Of a stretch of DNA of 51,932 nt, positions 36,753-46,065 are shown in pieces. A program made the translations under genes and the position numbers. Source of the stretch: Weissella muntiaci (GTDB lineage Bacteria > Bacillota > Bacilli > Lactobacillales > Lactobacillaceae); contig NZ_SDGZ01000026.1 in the NCBI RefSeq assembly GCF_008107635.1, positions 17,721 through 69,652 on the forward strand, given 5' to 3'. Numbering within the stretch: position 1 is the first letter of the stretch; every line of letters starts with the position of its first letter. Below the pieces are notes generated by a model. That model saw only the letters and a program-made list of their open reading frames with translations, was not told the origin of the DNA and did no database searches.

Positions 36753-37727
36753 ATGGAGCTTTTTGAGCAATTATCAGCAAAAATTAAGGGTCAAGATAAG
36801 ACGCTGGTTTTCCCTGAGGGTGAAGATGTACGAGTTCAAGGTGCCGCAATTAGACTGGCTGCCGATGGCCTAATTAAGCCAATCCTGTTGGGAAATCAGG
36901 CAGAAATTAAGGCTGTTGCAACGAACAATGGATTTGACTTGGCAGCAGTTGAAGTGATCGATCCAGCTCAATATCCAAAGGAACAGTTTGAAACGATGGT
37001 TAATGCTTTGGTTGAGCGGCGTAATGGGAAAACTGATGCCGATACAGCTGCTAAGTGGTTGACTGACGTAAACTATTTTGGCACGATGCTTGTGTATATG
37101 GGTCAGGCTGATGGAATGGTTTCTGGAGCAACTCATCCAACTGGCGATACTGTTCGTCCTGCCTTGCAGATTATTAAGACTAAGCCAGGCTCATCAAGAA
37201 TCTCAGGTGCTTTTGTGATGCAAAAGGGCGATCAGCGTTATATCTTTGCTGATGCCGCAATCAATATTGATATTGATGCACAGACAATGGCTGAGATTGC
37301 GATCCAATCAGCTCAAACAGCACAAGTATTCGGACTTGATCCAAAGGTGGCAATGCTGAGTTTCTCATCAAAGGGTTCTGCAAAGGCACCGCAAGTTGAT
37401 AAAGTTGCGGAAGCAACTAAGCTAGCGCATGAAGCAGCTCCGGATTTGGCAATTGACGGTGAATTACAATTTGACGCCGCAATTGTTGAGTCAGTCGCCG
37501 CAGCAAAGGCTCCAGAATCAACCGTTGCGGGTCATGCAAATGTCTTTGTTTTCCCTGATTTGCAAGCCGGAAACATTGGCTACAAAATTGCGCAACGTCT
37601 TGGTGGTTTTGAGGCAATTGGTCCAGTTTTGCAAGGATTGGCTAAGCCAATTTCTGATCTTTCACGTGGTGCAAATGAAGAAGATGTCTATAAGGTGGCA
37701 ATTATCACGGCTGCGCAAGCCCTATAA
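36753..37727 (+). CDS. pta: Phosphate acetyltransferase
   Basis: 324 residues, the short Pta without the N-terminal regulatory region. LVFPEGEDVRVQGAAIRLAADG opens the fold; ADGMVSGATHPTGDTVRPALQ and LSFSSKGSAKAPQVDKV are family hallmarks, as is FVFPDLQAGNIGYKIAQRL. It interconverts acetyl-phosphate and acetyl-CoA. In heterofermenters acetyl-phosphate comes from phosphoketolase, and Pta opens the NADH-consuming ethanol branch. ATG 36753 is preceded by GGAGG; upstream in-frame codons from 36726 would overlap that site. A Rex-like operator lies at the promoter. Hairpin at 37744. Confidence 0.96.
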   Translation: MELFEQLSAKIKGQDKTLVFPEGEDVRVQGAAIRLAADGLIKPILLGNQAEIKAVATNNGFDLAAVEVIDPAQYPKEQFETMVNALVERRNGKTDADTAAKWLTDVNYFGTMLVYMGQADGMVSGATHPTGDTVRPALQIIKTKPGSSRISGAFVMQKGDQRYIFADAAINIDIDAQTMAEIAIQSAQTAQVFGLDPKVAMLSFSSKGSAKAPQVDKVAEATKLAHEAAPDLAIDGELQFDAAIVESVAAAKAPESTVAGHANVFVFPDLQAGNIGYKIAQRLGGFEAIGPVLQGLAKPISDLSRGANEEDVYKVAIITAAQAL

Positions 37728-37743
37728 CATTTAATTGAACTCA

Positions 37744-37775
37744 ATACCCCAAGAGCCGAACGGCTTTTGGGGTAT
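37744..37775 (+). terminator. Hairpin after pta, probable terminator
   Basis: ATACCCCAAGAGCC / GGCTTTTGGGGTAT stem with one mismatch; the T content afterwards is modest (ATTATTT). Confidence 0.65.
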
Positions 37776-37858
37776 TATTTGTGTCGTTGAACATTTCTGG
37801 GGCCTAGAGTAGTCGATCCTTTATGGAACTGCGAGGGCGTGGCAAAAATGTTATACTA

Positions 37859-38347
37859 ATGACTATGAGAATGATAGTAAATAATTTGGAAGAAACACAG
37901 AAAATTGCGGCAGATTTGGCCAATTTGGTTCAGGCTGGCGATACAATTCTCCTTGACGGTGAATTAGGTGCTGGTAAAACAACATTTACGCAGGGCTTTG
38001 CGCGTGCGTTAGGAATCAAGCGTCCACTGAGGAGTCCGACCTTCACACTTGTGCGTGAATACCAGACTACAAACTTCCCCTTATATCATCTTGATGTCTA
38101 TCGTCTTGGTGAAGAGGGCGGTGGCGATGAATTGGGACTAGAGGATTACTTTAATGCGGACAGCGTGAGCTTTGTTGAATGGTCACAGTATATTGAGGCG
38201 CAGTTGCCTTTTGATGCATTGAAAGTTTCTCTGGAGCGCGTTGCAGATGATACAACTGGATTGCAACGGATGATCACGATCTCTGCACGCGGTGAGCGCT
38301 CGACGGCGTTATTAAAACAACTACAGGTAACTACTAATGGAAATTAA
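37859..38347 (+). CDS. tsaE: tRNA threonylcarbamoyladenosine biosynthesis ATPase TsaE
   Basis: About 162 residues. Walker A LDGELGAGKTTFTQGFARAL, then SPTFTLVREY, YHLDVYRL and VEWSQYI are family signatures. TsaE works with TsaB and TsaD to make t6A on ANN-decoding tRNAs. The start is uncertain: ATG 37859, 37865 and 37871 are close together and none has a good ribosome binding site. An ATG at 37823 lies upstream of a TATACT (37853-37858) that looks like a -10 (CTGCGA -35 at 17 bases), so it is probably not coding. First gene of a long run; it overlaps the GNAT gene by 11 bases. Confidence 0.9.
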   Translation: MTMRMIVNNLEETQKIAADLANLVQAGDTILLDGELGAGKTTFTQGFARALGIKRPLRSPTFTLVREYQTTNFPLYHLDVYRLGEEGGGDELGLEDYFNADSVSFVEWSQYIEAQLPFDALKVSLERVADDTTGLQRMITISARGERSTALLKQLQVTTNGN

Positions 38348-38852
38348 TATTCGACCAGCTGAGGACACAGACGCAGCTGAACTTTTGATATTGATGCAAA
38401 AATTAATCGAAGAGTCTGACACGTTTACTGTAGAGCAAGACTTGGCGGGAATTACACCAGAACAGCAAGCGGGCAATATTGAATTGTTAAATAGCACCAC
38501 AAATAATATTTTGTTGCTGGCTGCCGATGACGAAAATCAACTTTATGGTTTGTTATCTGCGGCGGCGGTTGCAGGAGAACCACGCACTGTTGAAATTGGG
38601 ATGGCAGTTTTAAAAGAAGTGCAGGGATTTGGAATTGCCCAGGCTCTTTTAGCAGAACTTATGGACTGGGCAATCGATTTTAGTTCGGTTGAAAAGTTAT
38701 TTTTAACTGTGCAGAGTCACAATCAGGTTGCAATTCATATTTATGAAAAAATGGGTTTTGTTAAGCTACCCAATTCCGAACGCCAATTAATGAACCAAAA
38801 TAATGTTGCAGTGGCAGCATTCGACATGGTTAAGCGCTTAGTGAAAGGATGA
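38337..38852 (+). CDS. GNAT-family acetyltransferase
   Basis: 171 residues. INIRPAEDTDAAELLILMQ is a typical first strand-helix; the acetyl-CoA loop is EVQGFGIAQALLAELMDWA, a variant of the Q/RxxGxG/A motif, and the fold closes with VQSHNQVAIHIYEKMGFVKL. Substrate unknown. It occupies a place between tsaE and envelope genes where a RimI-like enzyme might be expected, but it lacks clear RimI marks. The start lies within the end of tsaE, so translation is coupled. Confidence 0.88.
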   Translation: MEINIRPAEDTDAAELLILMQKLIEESDTFTVEQDLAGITPEQQAGNIELLNSTTNNILLLAADDENQLYGLLSAAAVAGEPRTVEIGMAVLKEVQGFGIAQALLAELMDWAIDFSSVEKLFLTVQSHNQVAIHIYEKMGFVKLPNSERQLMNQNNVAVAAFDMVKRLVKG

Positions 38853-38861
38853 TAAATAATT

Positions 38862-39395
38862 ATGAATTTTGTAGCAATGGATTTTGAAACAGCAAGTGCC
38901 GAGCGCCATAGTGCAGTTTCGATGGCCTTGGTGGTTGTACGTGACAATCAACTCGTCGATGAATTTTATACACTAATTCAGCCTGAATCACGCTTTGATC
39001 GAAGGAACATTGCAATTCATGGGATTCATCCAGCTGATGTGACAGCTGCGCCAAAGTTTCCGGATGTTTGGCAGGTGATTAAGCAGTTTTATACTGAAAA
39101 CCAATTAGTAATTGCACATAATGCGCCTTTTGATAACGGTGTTTTAAAGGCAACGTTGAATCATTATGCGATTGCCACACCACATTATCTATCGCTAGAT
39201 ACGGTGAGAACATCTAAAAAACTATACCCGCAGTTACCAAATCATCGCTTAAATACGGTTGCAGATGCATTAGGAATTGACTTGGAACATCATCACAATG
39301 CACTTGATGATACTGTCGCTGCGGCGAAGATCTTAGTAACACAAGCAGAGCAGTTTGGGGTAGACCCCTTAAAAGCTTTTGTTAAATCAATTTAG
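38862..39395 (+). CDS. DnaQ-like DEDDh 3'-5' exonuclease
   Basis: 177 residues, one exonuclease domain. Exo I is VAMDFETA (Asp7, Glu9), Exo II is IAHNAPFDNGVL and Exo III is HHNALDDTVAAAKIL with the His and Asp of the DEDDh class. Free-standing domains of this kind serve in DNA proofreading or RNA trimming; which applies here cannot be told. AAAGGA precedes the ATG. It sits 9 bases after the GNAT gene and 16 bases before murB. Confidence 0.9.
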   Translation: MNFVAMDFETASAERHSAVSMALVVVRDNQLVDEFYTLIQPESRFDRRNIAIHGIHPADVTAAPKFPDVWQVIKQFYTENQLVIAHNAPFDNGVLKATLNHYAIATPHYLSLDTVRTSKKLYPQLPNHRLNTVADALGIDLEHHHNALDDTVAAAKILVTQAEQFGVDPLKAFVKSI

Positions 39396-39411
39396 GGGAG
39401 CACGAGCAAAT

Positions 39412-40308
39412 ATGGAAACATGGTCACTTTTAGAGACTTTTTCAAATTTTGATATCAAAAAGAATGAGCCACTTTCAGCTCACACGAATACTCGGGTAGG
39501 CGGACCGGCAGATTACGCTTTCTGGCCAACATCATTAGATGAGCTACGGCAGGTGGTCCGTTATGCAAAAGCCAATGAAATTCCTGTCACGGTTTTAGGA
39601 AATGCATCGAACCTAATTATCGGCGACCAAGGCCTGACCGGGGTCGTGATATTCTTGACCAAATTGAATCAAATTACGGTTCAAGGAACTGAGTTGCGGG
39701 CAGAAGCAGGTGCGATGATTATTGATTTAGCACAATTTGCACAAACAAAAGCTTTATCCGGTCTCGAATGGGCCGCCGGTATTCCAGGTTCAGTTGGTGG
39801 GGCGGTCTACATGAATGCCGGCGCGTATGGCGGTCAGGTAGATGGATGGCTCAAAACAGCTGAGGTTTTGACAACAGATGGTGAAATCAAAACATTAACG
39901 AATGATGATTTAGATTTTAGTTACCGCTACAGTTCAGTACAAACGACGGGCGATATCTTGATTGCAGCATCTTTTAGTTTACAGAATGGCAATGCAACTG
40001 AGATTTTGGCACAGATGGAGGATTTCAACGAGCGACGTGCGAGTCGGCAACCGCTTGAATTTCCTTCTTGTGGTTCTGTATTTAAGCGCCCAACGGGGTT
40101 CTTTGCAGGTCGTCTGATTATGGATGCGGGCCTTCAGGGCTATATGGTTGGTGGAGCACAAGTATCCATCAAGCATGCGGGCTTCATTGTAAATCGGGGG
40201 CAGGCAAGTGGAGCTGATTACATTGCGGTAATCAAGCACGTCCAGGCGGTTGTACGCGATAAATTCGATGTCAACTTGGAGCCAGAAGTACGTATTCTTG
40301 GAGAGTAA
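39412..40308 (+). CDS. murB: UDP-N-acetylenolpyruvoylglucosamine reductase
   Basis: 298 residues. FAD-binding segments are HTNTRVGGPADY, VTVLGNASNLIIGDQGL and WAAGIPGSVGGAVYMNAGAY; the catalytic Ser lies in PSCGSVFKRP, and the C-terminal catalytic Glu in LEPEVRILGE. It is the single-domain type II MurB of Gram-positives. It makes UDP-MurNAc for peptidoglycan using NADPH. ATG 39412 is preceded by AGGGGAG that overlaps the exonuclease stop. Confidence 0.96.
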   Translation: METWSLLETFSNFDIKKNEPLSAHTNTRVGGPADYAFWPTSLDELRQVVRYAKANEIPVTVLGNASNLIIGDQGLTGVVIFLTKLNQITVQGTELRAEAGAMIIDLAQFAQTKALSGLEWAAGIPGSVGGAVYMNAGAYGGQVDGWLKTAEVLTTDGEIKTLTNDDLDFSYRYSSVQTTGDILIAASFSLQNGNATEILAQMEDFNERRASRQPLEFPSCGSVFKRPTGFFAGRLIMDAGLQGYMVGGAQVSIKHAGFIVNRGQASGADYIAVIKHVQAVVRDKFDVNLEPEVRILGE

Positions 40309-40328
40309 GCTGAAATGGAAGCGGAGAT

Positions 40329-42404
40329 ATGAACCTATTAGATACAGTTATTGGCTTAACCTTTTTAATCATATTAAGTAATGTTCTTTCGCACTTTATA
40401 AAGCGAGTACCGGTATCGCTAATTCAGATTGGTCTTGGTTTGCTGGCCGCCGAATTTTTTCATGTCGAAATTGCCCTACATACTGAATGGTTTCTACTAT
40501 TATTCGTAGCTCCGTTAATTTATTCCGATGCTTGGCGGTTTCCCAAAAAAGAGTTGTGGGAGTTGCGCGGACCAATTTTTGGTAATGCGATCCTATTAGT
40601 ATTTATCACAACAATTCTAGGCGGTTATTTAATTACGTGGATGATCCCAGAGGTTCCGTTGGTGGTTGGCTTTGCGATTGCGGCAATCTTGTCACCAACT
40701 GATCCAGTTGCGGTACAATCAATTGCCAAGCAAACAGCGCTGCCTAAACGGATTTTACATGTCGTTTCAGGTGAAAGTCTGATTAATGATGCAAGTGGTT
40801 TGGTGGGATTTAATGTGGCTGTACTAGCTGCAACAGTGGGGACGTTCTCGTTGGCGGATGCCGTTGGTGAGTTCTTCTACAGTTCGATTATGGGAGCTAT
40901 TATTGGTCTCGTTGTGGGCTATTTAATTAATCGTTTGACTGACCTGTTAGTTAATCGTGGTAATAAGGATGTTGTATTCCAAGTCGCAATTCAGTTGGCG
41001 TCACCTTTCTTAATCTTTATGATCGCTGAAATATTTGCAGCTTCTGGTGTGATCGCAGTTGTGACTGGTGCAATTATTTCTAACCTACGCTCACAAAATG
41101 ATCTGAATTATGCTGATGAGCTTTCGGTTGTTGGTTGGAATACGTGGTCAGTCTTTGCGTATTTTCTAAATGGCTTCTTATTCCTGATCTTAGGGATTGA
41201 ACTACCAGTAGCGATTCAGTTCCATAGTAGTGGTAATCAGATTGGCCTGCCAATGATGCTGTTATTTGCCTTCGGAACTTGGTTGATTTTATCGGCGATT
41301 CGCTTTGTGTGGTTATACATCAATCAGTGGTTCTTACAATATCGGCATAACGATGGCAGCAAGGTATCATTGCGCGTGACCTTAATCTCGACATTATCAG
41401 GGGTTCGTGGCGCTATTACAATGGCGGGTGTAATGTCAGTGCCCTTATTGACTGATGCAGGCATGCCATTTCCACAACGACAGCTGATGTTGTTCATTGC
41501 GGCTGTCGTTGTGATAATTTCATTGTTAGTTGCAATTATTGTTTTACCCATGATTGCTGGGCATGACGTATCCTTGAATCAAAATATAAAGAATGATCAA
41601 AATAAATCAGAGCCAGGTGTGGCTCGCCATATGTCACAGGCTCGTGCGCAGATATACGCATTACAATCTGGAATTCGTGAGATTGAGAAGCAGCAATACG
41701 ATGCTAATCAAGCAATCGCATATGAGTTGATTACGCGTTATCAGGCTCAAATTCGGCGGATTCAGTTAGAAAATCTACACTCAGATCGATTATCAGCAAT
41801 GTTGAAGGCTGAATTTGATCTGCGAGATTTGACGTTGATTGCTGAACGTCGCCGACTGCAAAAGTTGTTTATTGATGGAAAGATTGTGTCATTGGTTTAC
41901 ATTAGTGAGAGTCGTCGTCTAGATCAAATCGAAGATAATTTACAGGATTTGGTTGCAAAGCGCCAAAATTGGTCACGGGCGAGTCTTCGCCGACTGATTC
42001 GGTATGTCTTTAGAAGTATTCGAATCTGGTTGAGCGATGAAGATTCGCGTCAGCTCCGTGAAGAGTATCAATTAGCGCGCCGCGAGACAGCACAGGCGGT
42101 CATTGATGAGTTGAATGACTTCTTAGAAAATCGTGGGCACAATATATCGCGTTTTGAACAACAGGCAGCATATAGTATTCTAGTAACGTATCAATTAAGA
42201 TTAGCTGGGGCAACAAATTCGGATGACGACGCCGATTTTGATAGTACTACGGTACAGATGGAGTTGGAAGTTTTGGGCTTGAGTGCTCAGCGAATAGCTG
42301 TTCAAAATCTATACGACGCCCACTTTATTGATTATCAGACTGGTTTGAAATTACGCCAAACCATTAATTTTGCAGAAGCAGCTTTATTAACAGAGGAAGA
42401 ATAG
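40329..42404 (+). CDS. CPA1-family Na+(K+)/H+ antiporter with long cytoplasmic tail
   Basis: 691 residues. A 12-13-helix transport domain (~1-405) contains the CPA1 ion-binding region AAILSPTDPVAVQSIA and GESLINDASGLVGF, and ends with TLISTLSGVRGAITMAGV. The remaining ~285 residues form a charged, helical cytoplasmic tail (RAQIYALQSGIREIEKQQYD...) without a TrkA-N/C pattern I can recognise. It exchanges monovalent cations for protons. It lies between murB and cdaA; the short gap of 10 bases to cdaA indicates co-expression with the c-di-AMP synthase, whose product governs K+/Na+ transport in Firmicutes. Confidence 0.92.
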   Translation: MNLLDTVIGLTFLIILSNVLSHFIKRVPVSLIQIGLGLLAAEFFHVEIALHTEWFLLLFVAPLIYSDAWRFPKKELWELRGPIFGNAILLVFITTILGGYLITWMIPEVPLVVGFAIAAILSPTDPVAVQSIAKQTALPKRILHVVSGESLINDASGLVGFNVAVLAATVGTFSLADAVGEFFYSSIMGAIIGLVVGYLINRLTDLLVNRGNKDVVFQVAIQLASPFLIFMIAEIFAASGVIAVVTGAIISNLRSQNDLNYADELSVVGWNTWSVFAYFLNGFLFLILGIELPVAIQFHSSGNQIGLPMMLLFAFGTWLILSAIRFVWLYINQWFLQYRHNDGSKVSLRVTLISTLSGVRGAITMAGVMSVPLLTDAGMPFPQRQLMLFIAAVVVIISLLVAIIVLPMIAGHDVSLNQNIKNDQNKSEPGVARHMSQARAQIYALQSGIREIEKQQYDANQAIAYELITRYQAQIRRIQLENLHSDRLSAMLKAEFDLRDLTLIAERRRLQKLFIDGKIVSLVYISESRRLDQIEDNLQDLVAKRQNWSRASLRRLIRYVFRSIRIWLSDEDSRQLREEYQLARRETAQAVIDELNDFLENRGHNISRFEQQAAYSILVTYQLRLAGATNSDDDADFDSTTVQMELEVLGLSAQRIAVQNLYDAHFIDYQTGLKLRQTINFAEAALLTEEE

Positions 42405-42414
42405 GAGGAACGAC

Positions 42415-43236
42415 GTGGATATTGAAATGTTTCTACGAGAAATAAATTTAATGCGCGTGATTGACGTTCTCATCGTTTGGTGGATCCTTTATCGCTTGCT
42501 TTTGTTAATCAAAGGAACAAAAGCGGTTACGATTTTACGTGGGATAGCAATTTTGATTGCTGTTAAATTGGTTTCTTGGTATTTTGGCCTGTCAACGATT
42601 TCTTGGTTGACAGATCAAATTATCAATTGGGGAGTTGTCGCGTTAGTGATTATCTTCCAACCAGAGATTCGGCGAGGTCTCGAACATTTGGGACGTTCAT
42701 CATTGTTTAAAAAGCAATATGCCTTTGAGGCTGAAAATCGATTGGTTGATGAACTCGATAATGCCATTCAATATATGTCGAAGCGTCATATTGGAGCTTT
42801 GATTACTATTCAGCAAGAGACTGGTTTGGAAGAGTATATCGAAACAGGAATTCCGATTGATGCTTTAATTACGAGTCAGTTATTGATTAATACCTTTATT
42901 CCGAATACACCCCTACATGATGGGGCGGTCATTATTCGCGACAATCGTTTAGCGGTTGCGGCGGCATATCTACCACTATCAGAAAACCCAACAATTCCAA
43001 AAGAACTCGGAACGCGACATCGAGCCGCAGTTGGGATTTCAGAAGTGACAGATGCCTTGACCATTGTTGTATCTGAAGAAACTGGTGGTGTCACGATTAC
43101 GCGTAATTCAGAGCTAATGAAGGAATTGACGCGCGAAGACTATCGGAATTACCTAGTTAAACAGTTAGTGCCAACAGAGCCAGACGACACGAAAACGATT
43201 ATTCGTCGAATTCGTCGTTTGATAAGGAGGAAGTAG
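42415..43236 (+). CDS. cdaA: Diadenylate cyclase CdaA
   Basis: 273 residues from GTG 42415, with AGGAGG upstream. Three membrane helices (~12-80) are followed by the DAC domain, with both active-site motifs intact: DGA 169-171 in PLHDGAVII and RHR 201-203 in GTRHRAAVG. It makes cyclic di-AMP from two ATP at the membrane. cdaR and glmM follow within ten bases each, the conserved cdaA-cdaR-glmM order in which CdaR and GlmM bind and modulate CdaA. Confidence 0.97.
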   Translation: MDIEMFLREINLMRVIDVLIVWWILYRLLLLIKGTKAVTILRGIAILIAVKLVSWYFGLSTISWLTDQIINWGVVALVIIFQPEIRRGLEHLGRSSLFKKQYAFEAENRLVDELDNAIQYMSKRHIGALITIQQETGLEEYIETGIPIDALITSQLLINTFIPNTPLHDGAVIIRDNRLAVAAAYLPLSENPTIPKELGTRHRAAVGISEVTDALTIVVSEETGGVTITRNSELMKELTREDYRNYLVKQLVPTEPDDTKTIIRRIRRLIRRK

Positions 43237-43238
43237 CC

Positions 43239-44210
43239 ATGAAAATTTCTTGGGAAAAACTATTTTACATCCTTGGTTCATTGCTGATGGCGATTTTATT
43301 GAGTGTTTATACGACGGGTCGAAGTGATACATATTCGACGAAGAGTACTAGCACGACTACTAGCAGAACAGGGTTACCTTCTTTTACAAGTAGTGAGACC
43401 GCAAAAATATCAGTGCCAGTTCAAATTAATGGGGCTGACAGTAATAAATATTTGATTGAAGGTGTGCCGAATACGGTTGATATTAGTATTACTGGATCGG
43501 CGGCCTTAGTTGCTGCTGCTAAGAACACGAAGAATTTTTCAGTTTATATTGACTTGAGTTCACTGAGTGAAGGTACGCATACTGTGCCACTCAAGGTACA
43601 GGGCCTGAATCGTAGTTTAACGTATAGTTTGAGTAAGAAAAATTTGAATATCGCAATTTACAAACGTTCAGTGGCTTACTACACAGTGCACCCAGAATAC
43701 AATGAAAGTGCGATTGCATCAGGTTACAATGTTGGAACGGTAACCTCATCGGTAACGAACGTTGAGGTCATGGGACGAGCAAGCCTAGTTAATCAAGTTG
43801 ATCGGGTTGTTGCAACTGTGCAACTGGGTCGCGACACGACCAGTACGACCAGTCATACTGTTGAGCTGAAAGCGCTGGATAGTGATGGAAATACCGTCGA
43901 CGTTACGATTTCGCCAGAAGTTACAACAGTCCGTATTCCAGTGACTGCTGGGACTGGTGATAAAACGATTCCAATTAAATTTACAACAAAGAATGGAACA
44001 GCGAGTGACTTTGACATTACTGCCGATGTGAATGAATTTACGGTTCATGGCAAGATGAACGTCCTCAATAAACTAAGTGCGATTAATGTGACGGTCGACT
44101 TGAAGGATGTTACATCGACAAGTCAACAGACGGTACAGGTCGATACACCAGATGGGGCGGATAGTATAACGCCAAATACGATTAACGTGACGATTACACC
44201 TAAGGAGTAG
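43239..44210 (+). CDS. cdaR: CdaA regulatory protein CdaR (YbbR-domain protein)
   Basis: 323 residues. One N-terminal membrane helix (~9-27) is followed by a Ser/Thr linker and about three YbbR repeats outside the membrane, each recognisable by a [19 protein letters not shown]-like or [13 protein letters not shown]-like strand pair. It interacts with CdaA and adjusts c-di-AMP output. Two bases separate it from cdaA; AAGGAGG at the end of cdaA is its ribosome binding site. Confidence 0.93.
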   Translation: MKISWEKLFYILGSLLMAILLSVYTTGRSDTYSTKSTSTTTSRTGLPSFTSSETAKISVPVQINGADSNKYLIEGVPNTVDISITGSAALVAAAKNTKNFSVYIDLSSLSEGTHTVPLKVQGLNRSLTYSLSKKNLNIAIYKRSVAYYTVHPEYNESAIASGYNVGTVTSSVTNVEVMGRASLVNQVDRVVATVQLGRDTTSTTSHTVELKALDSDGNTVDVTISPEVTTVRIPVTAGTGDKTIPIKFTTKNGTASDFDITADVNEFTVHGKMNVLNKLSAINVTVDLKDVTSTSQQTVQVDTPDGADSITPNTINVTITPKE

Positions 44211-44218
44211 AAATCAAA

Positions 44219-45577
44219 ATGGTAGAATTACATTATTTTGGAACTGATGGAGTTCGCGGGATTGCGAATAAAGAATTAACTCCAGAATTGGCCTTTCGAT
44301 TGGGGCGTATGGGCGGGGCAGTTTTGACCCGGCACGCTGAAGGACGACGTCCACGAGTGTTGGTTGGACGTGATACCCGCATTTCAGGACAGATGCTAGA
44401 ACATGCTTTGATCGCGGGATTGCTTTCTGTTGGTATTGAGATTTTACGCCTTGGGGTGATTTCAACGCCTGGAGTGGCTTACTTGGTACGTGCACAACAA
44501 GCTGATGCAGGTGCGCAGATTACCGCTAGTCATAATCCAGCTGAGGATAATGGTATTAAGTTTTTTGGGGCCGATGGTTTTAAACTATCAGACGAGCTTG
44601 AGGGCGAAATTGAGGCCTTGTTGGATACGACTGAAGACACTTTGCCTCGACCAGCGGCTGAGGGTCTAGGGACAGTAACTGATTTTCCAGAGGGCGCTCC
44701 GAAATACCTCAAATTCTTGCAAACAACGACACCGGTTAATTTTGAAGGAATGAACTTGGCAATCGATGCTGCTAATGGAGCGACAGCTAATTTGGTTGCA
44801 ACATTGTTTGCAGATCTCGATGCAGAATTTGTTACTATGGCGACGGCGCCTGACGGCTTGAATATCAACGCTGGTGTTGGATCAACTCATCCAGAGAAGT
44901 TAGCCGAATTAGTTGTTGAAAGTGGCTCAGAGGTTGGTTTGGCGTTTGATGGTGACGGTGACCGTCTGATCGCGGTGGACGAATTAGGAAACATCGTTGA
45001 TGGCGATCAAATTATGTTCATCATCGGAAAATATCTATCTGAACGTGGTCGTTTAAAGCAAGAGACAATTGTGACAACCGTTATGTCAAATATCGGGATG
45101 TACAAAGCCATGGCTGAAAATGATATCTCGTCTGTAAAAACGGCCGTTGGAGATCGATATGTGGTCGAGGAAATGGTTAAGTCGGGCTATAATCTTGGCG
45201 GTGAACAATCAGGTCACGTGGTCTTTTTGGACTGGGCGACAACTGGTGATGGGATGCTAACGGCACTACAGTTATTAACGGTTGTACGGGAAACTGGGCG
45301 ACACCTATCTGAGTTGGCAGCTGAAATGACCGTTTATCCGCAAAAGTTAGTTAATGTGATTGTGCAGGATAAAAAAGCGGCCTTAAATAATCAAGCAATT
45401 AAAGATGTGATTGAAGCTGTTGAAGATGAGATGGCTGGGGATGGACGCGTATTGGTACGTCCTTCTGGAACCCAGAATCTTTTGCGAGTGATGGCTGAGG
45501 CACCAACTGTTGAGCAAGTTAATGCTTACGTACAGCGGATCGTCGATGTCGTTGTTCGTGAAGTTGGTGTAGAATAA
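44219..45577 (+). CDS. glmM: Phosphoglucosamine mutase
   Basis: 452 residues, standard. [12 protein letters not shown] opens the protein; the phospho-Ser is Ser104 in [11 protein letters not shown], the metal loop is DGDGDR and the sugar loop GGEQSGHV, and the phosphate-binding loop is [11 protein letters not shown]. It converts glucosamine-6-phosphate to glucosamine-1-phosphate for UDP-GlcNAc. GlmM also binds and inhibits CdaA in other Firmicutes, which explains the gene order. GGAG overlaps the cdaR stop. A strong terminator closes the run that begins at tsaE. Confidence 0.97.
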   Translation: MVELHYFGTDGVRGIANKELTPELAFRLGRMGGAVLTRHAEGRRPRVLVGRDTRISGQMLEHALIAGLLSVGIEILRLGVISTPGVAYLVRAQQADAGAQITASHNPAEDNGIKFFGADGFKLSDELEGEIEALLDTTEDTLPRPAAEGLGTVTDFPEGAPKYLKFLQTTTPVNFEGMNLAIDAANGATANLVATLFADLDAEFVTMATAPDGLNINAGVGSTHPEKLAELVVESGSEVGLAFDGDGDRLIAVDELGNIVDGDQIMFIIGKYLSERGRLKQETIVTTVMSNIGMYKAMAENDISSVKTAVGDRYVVEEMVKSGYNLGGEQSGHVVFLDWATTGDGMLTALQLLTVVRETGRHLSELAAEMTVYPQKLVNVIVQDKKAALNNQAIKDVIEAVEDEMAGDGRVLVRPSGTQNLLRVMAEAPTVEQVNAYVQRIVDVVVREVGVE

Positions 45578-45589
45578 CATTAGGTTCTA

Positions 45590-45630
45590 GGCTGGATAAT
45601 CCCGCAGTGTGCGGATTTATCCAGCCTTTT
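45590..45630 (+). terminator. cdaA-cdaR-glmM terminator
   Basis: GGCTGGATAA / TTATCCAGCC with an inner CCGCA/TGCGG stem, then TTTT. Confidence 0.92.
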
Positions 45631-45664
45631 GAAATGAATTTATAATCAAAGGGGTATTAGTTCA

Positions 45665-45976
45665 ATGGCTGATAGGCAAACACTTGATATTATTGAAGAA
45701 ATTACACGAATGGATGATTCGACATATCGGGAAATTGGTAACTTATTACAGAATGGTCAGGCTGAGTATGCGGTTGAACATGGCATGATTAAAGAAGTAC
45801 GAATTATGAAAATTAATATTCCACGTTCATCAAATGTTGAGAAATATGAGGACTATGTAAATAGTAATTTTGAAATACCTAGCACAGTTGCGGTTGAACA
45901 GTGGACTGAATGGAAAAAGACGCCTGAGATGGAAGCCTTAGTTGAAGCCATTCTTAATGAAAATCAATTGAGCTAA
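45665..45976 (+). CDS. Hypothetical cytoplasmic protein, 103 residues
   Basis: No recognisable family. Helical and acidic N-terminal half (QTLDIIEEITRMDDSTYREI), a short strand KEVRIMKINIP in the middle and a helical C-terminus (WKKTPEMEALVEAILNE). No signal or membrane segment. AAAGGGG lies ten bases before the ATG and a TATAAT word at 45641-45646 may be its -10. It stands alone between the glmM terminator and the lipoteichoic acid locus. Confidence 0.75.
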   Translation: MADRQTLDIIEEITRMDDSTYREIGNLLQNGQAEYAVEHGMIKEVRIMKINIPRSSNVEKYEDYVNSNFEIPSTVAVEQWTEWKKTPEMEALVEAILNENQLS

Positions 45977-45998
45977 ATTAATAAATTTAGTAAGTTTG

Positions 45999-46028
45999 TT
46001 GCTTGCTTAATGCAAAAGTTGGTAAAAT
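45999..46028 (+). promoter_or_regulatory. lafA promoter
   Basis: TTGCTT (45999-46004), 18 bases, TAAAAT (46023-46028). Confidence 0.55.
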
Positions 46029-46065
46029 GGTTGGTAAGTTTATTATTGTTGGAAAGGGAATAAGT

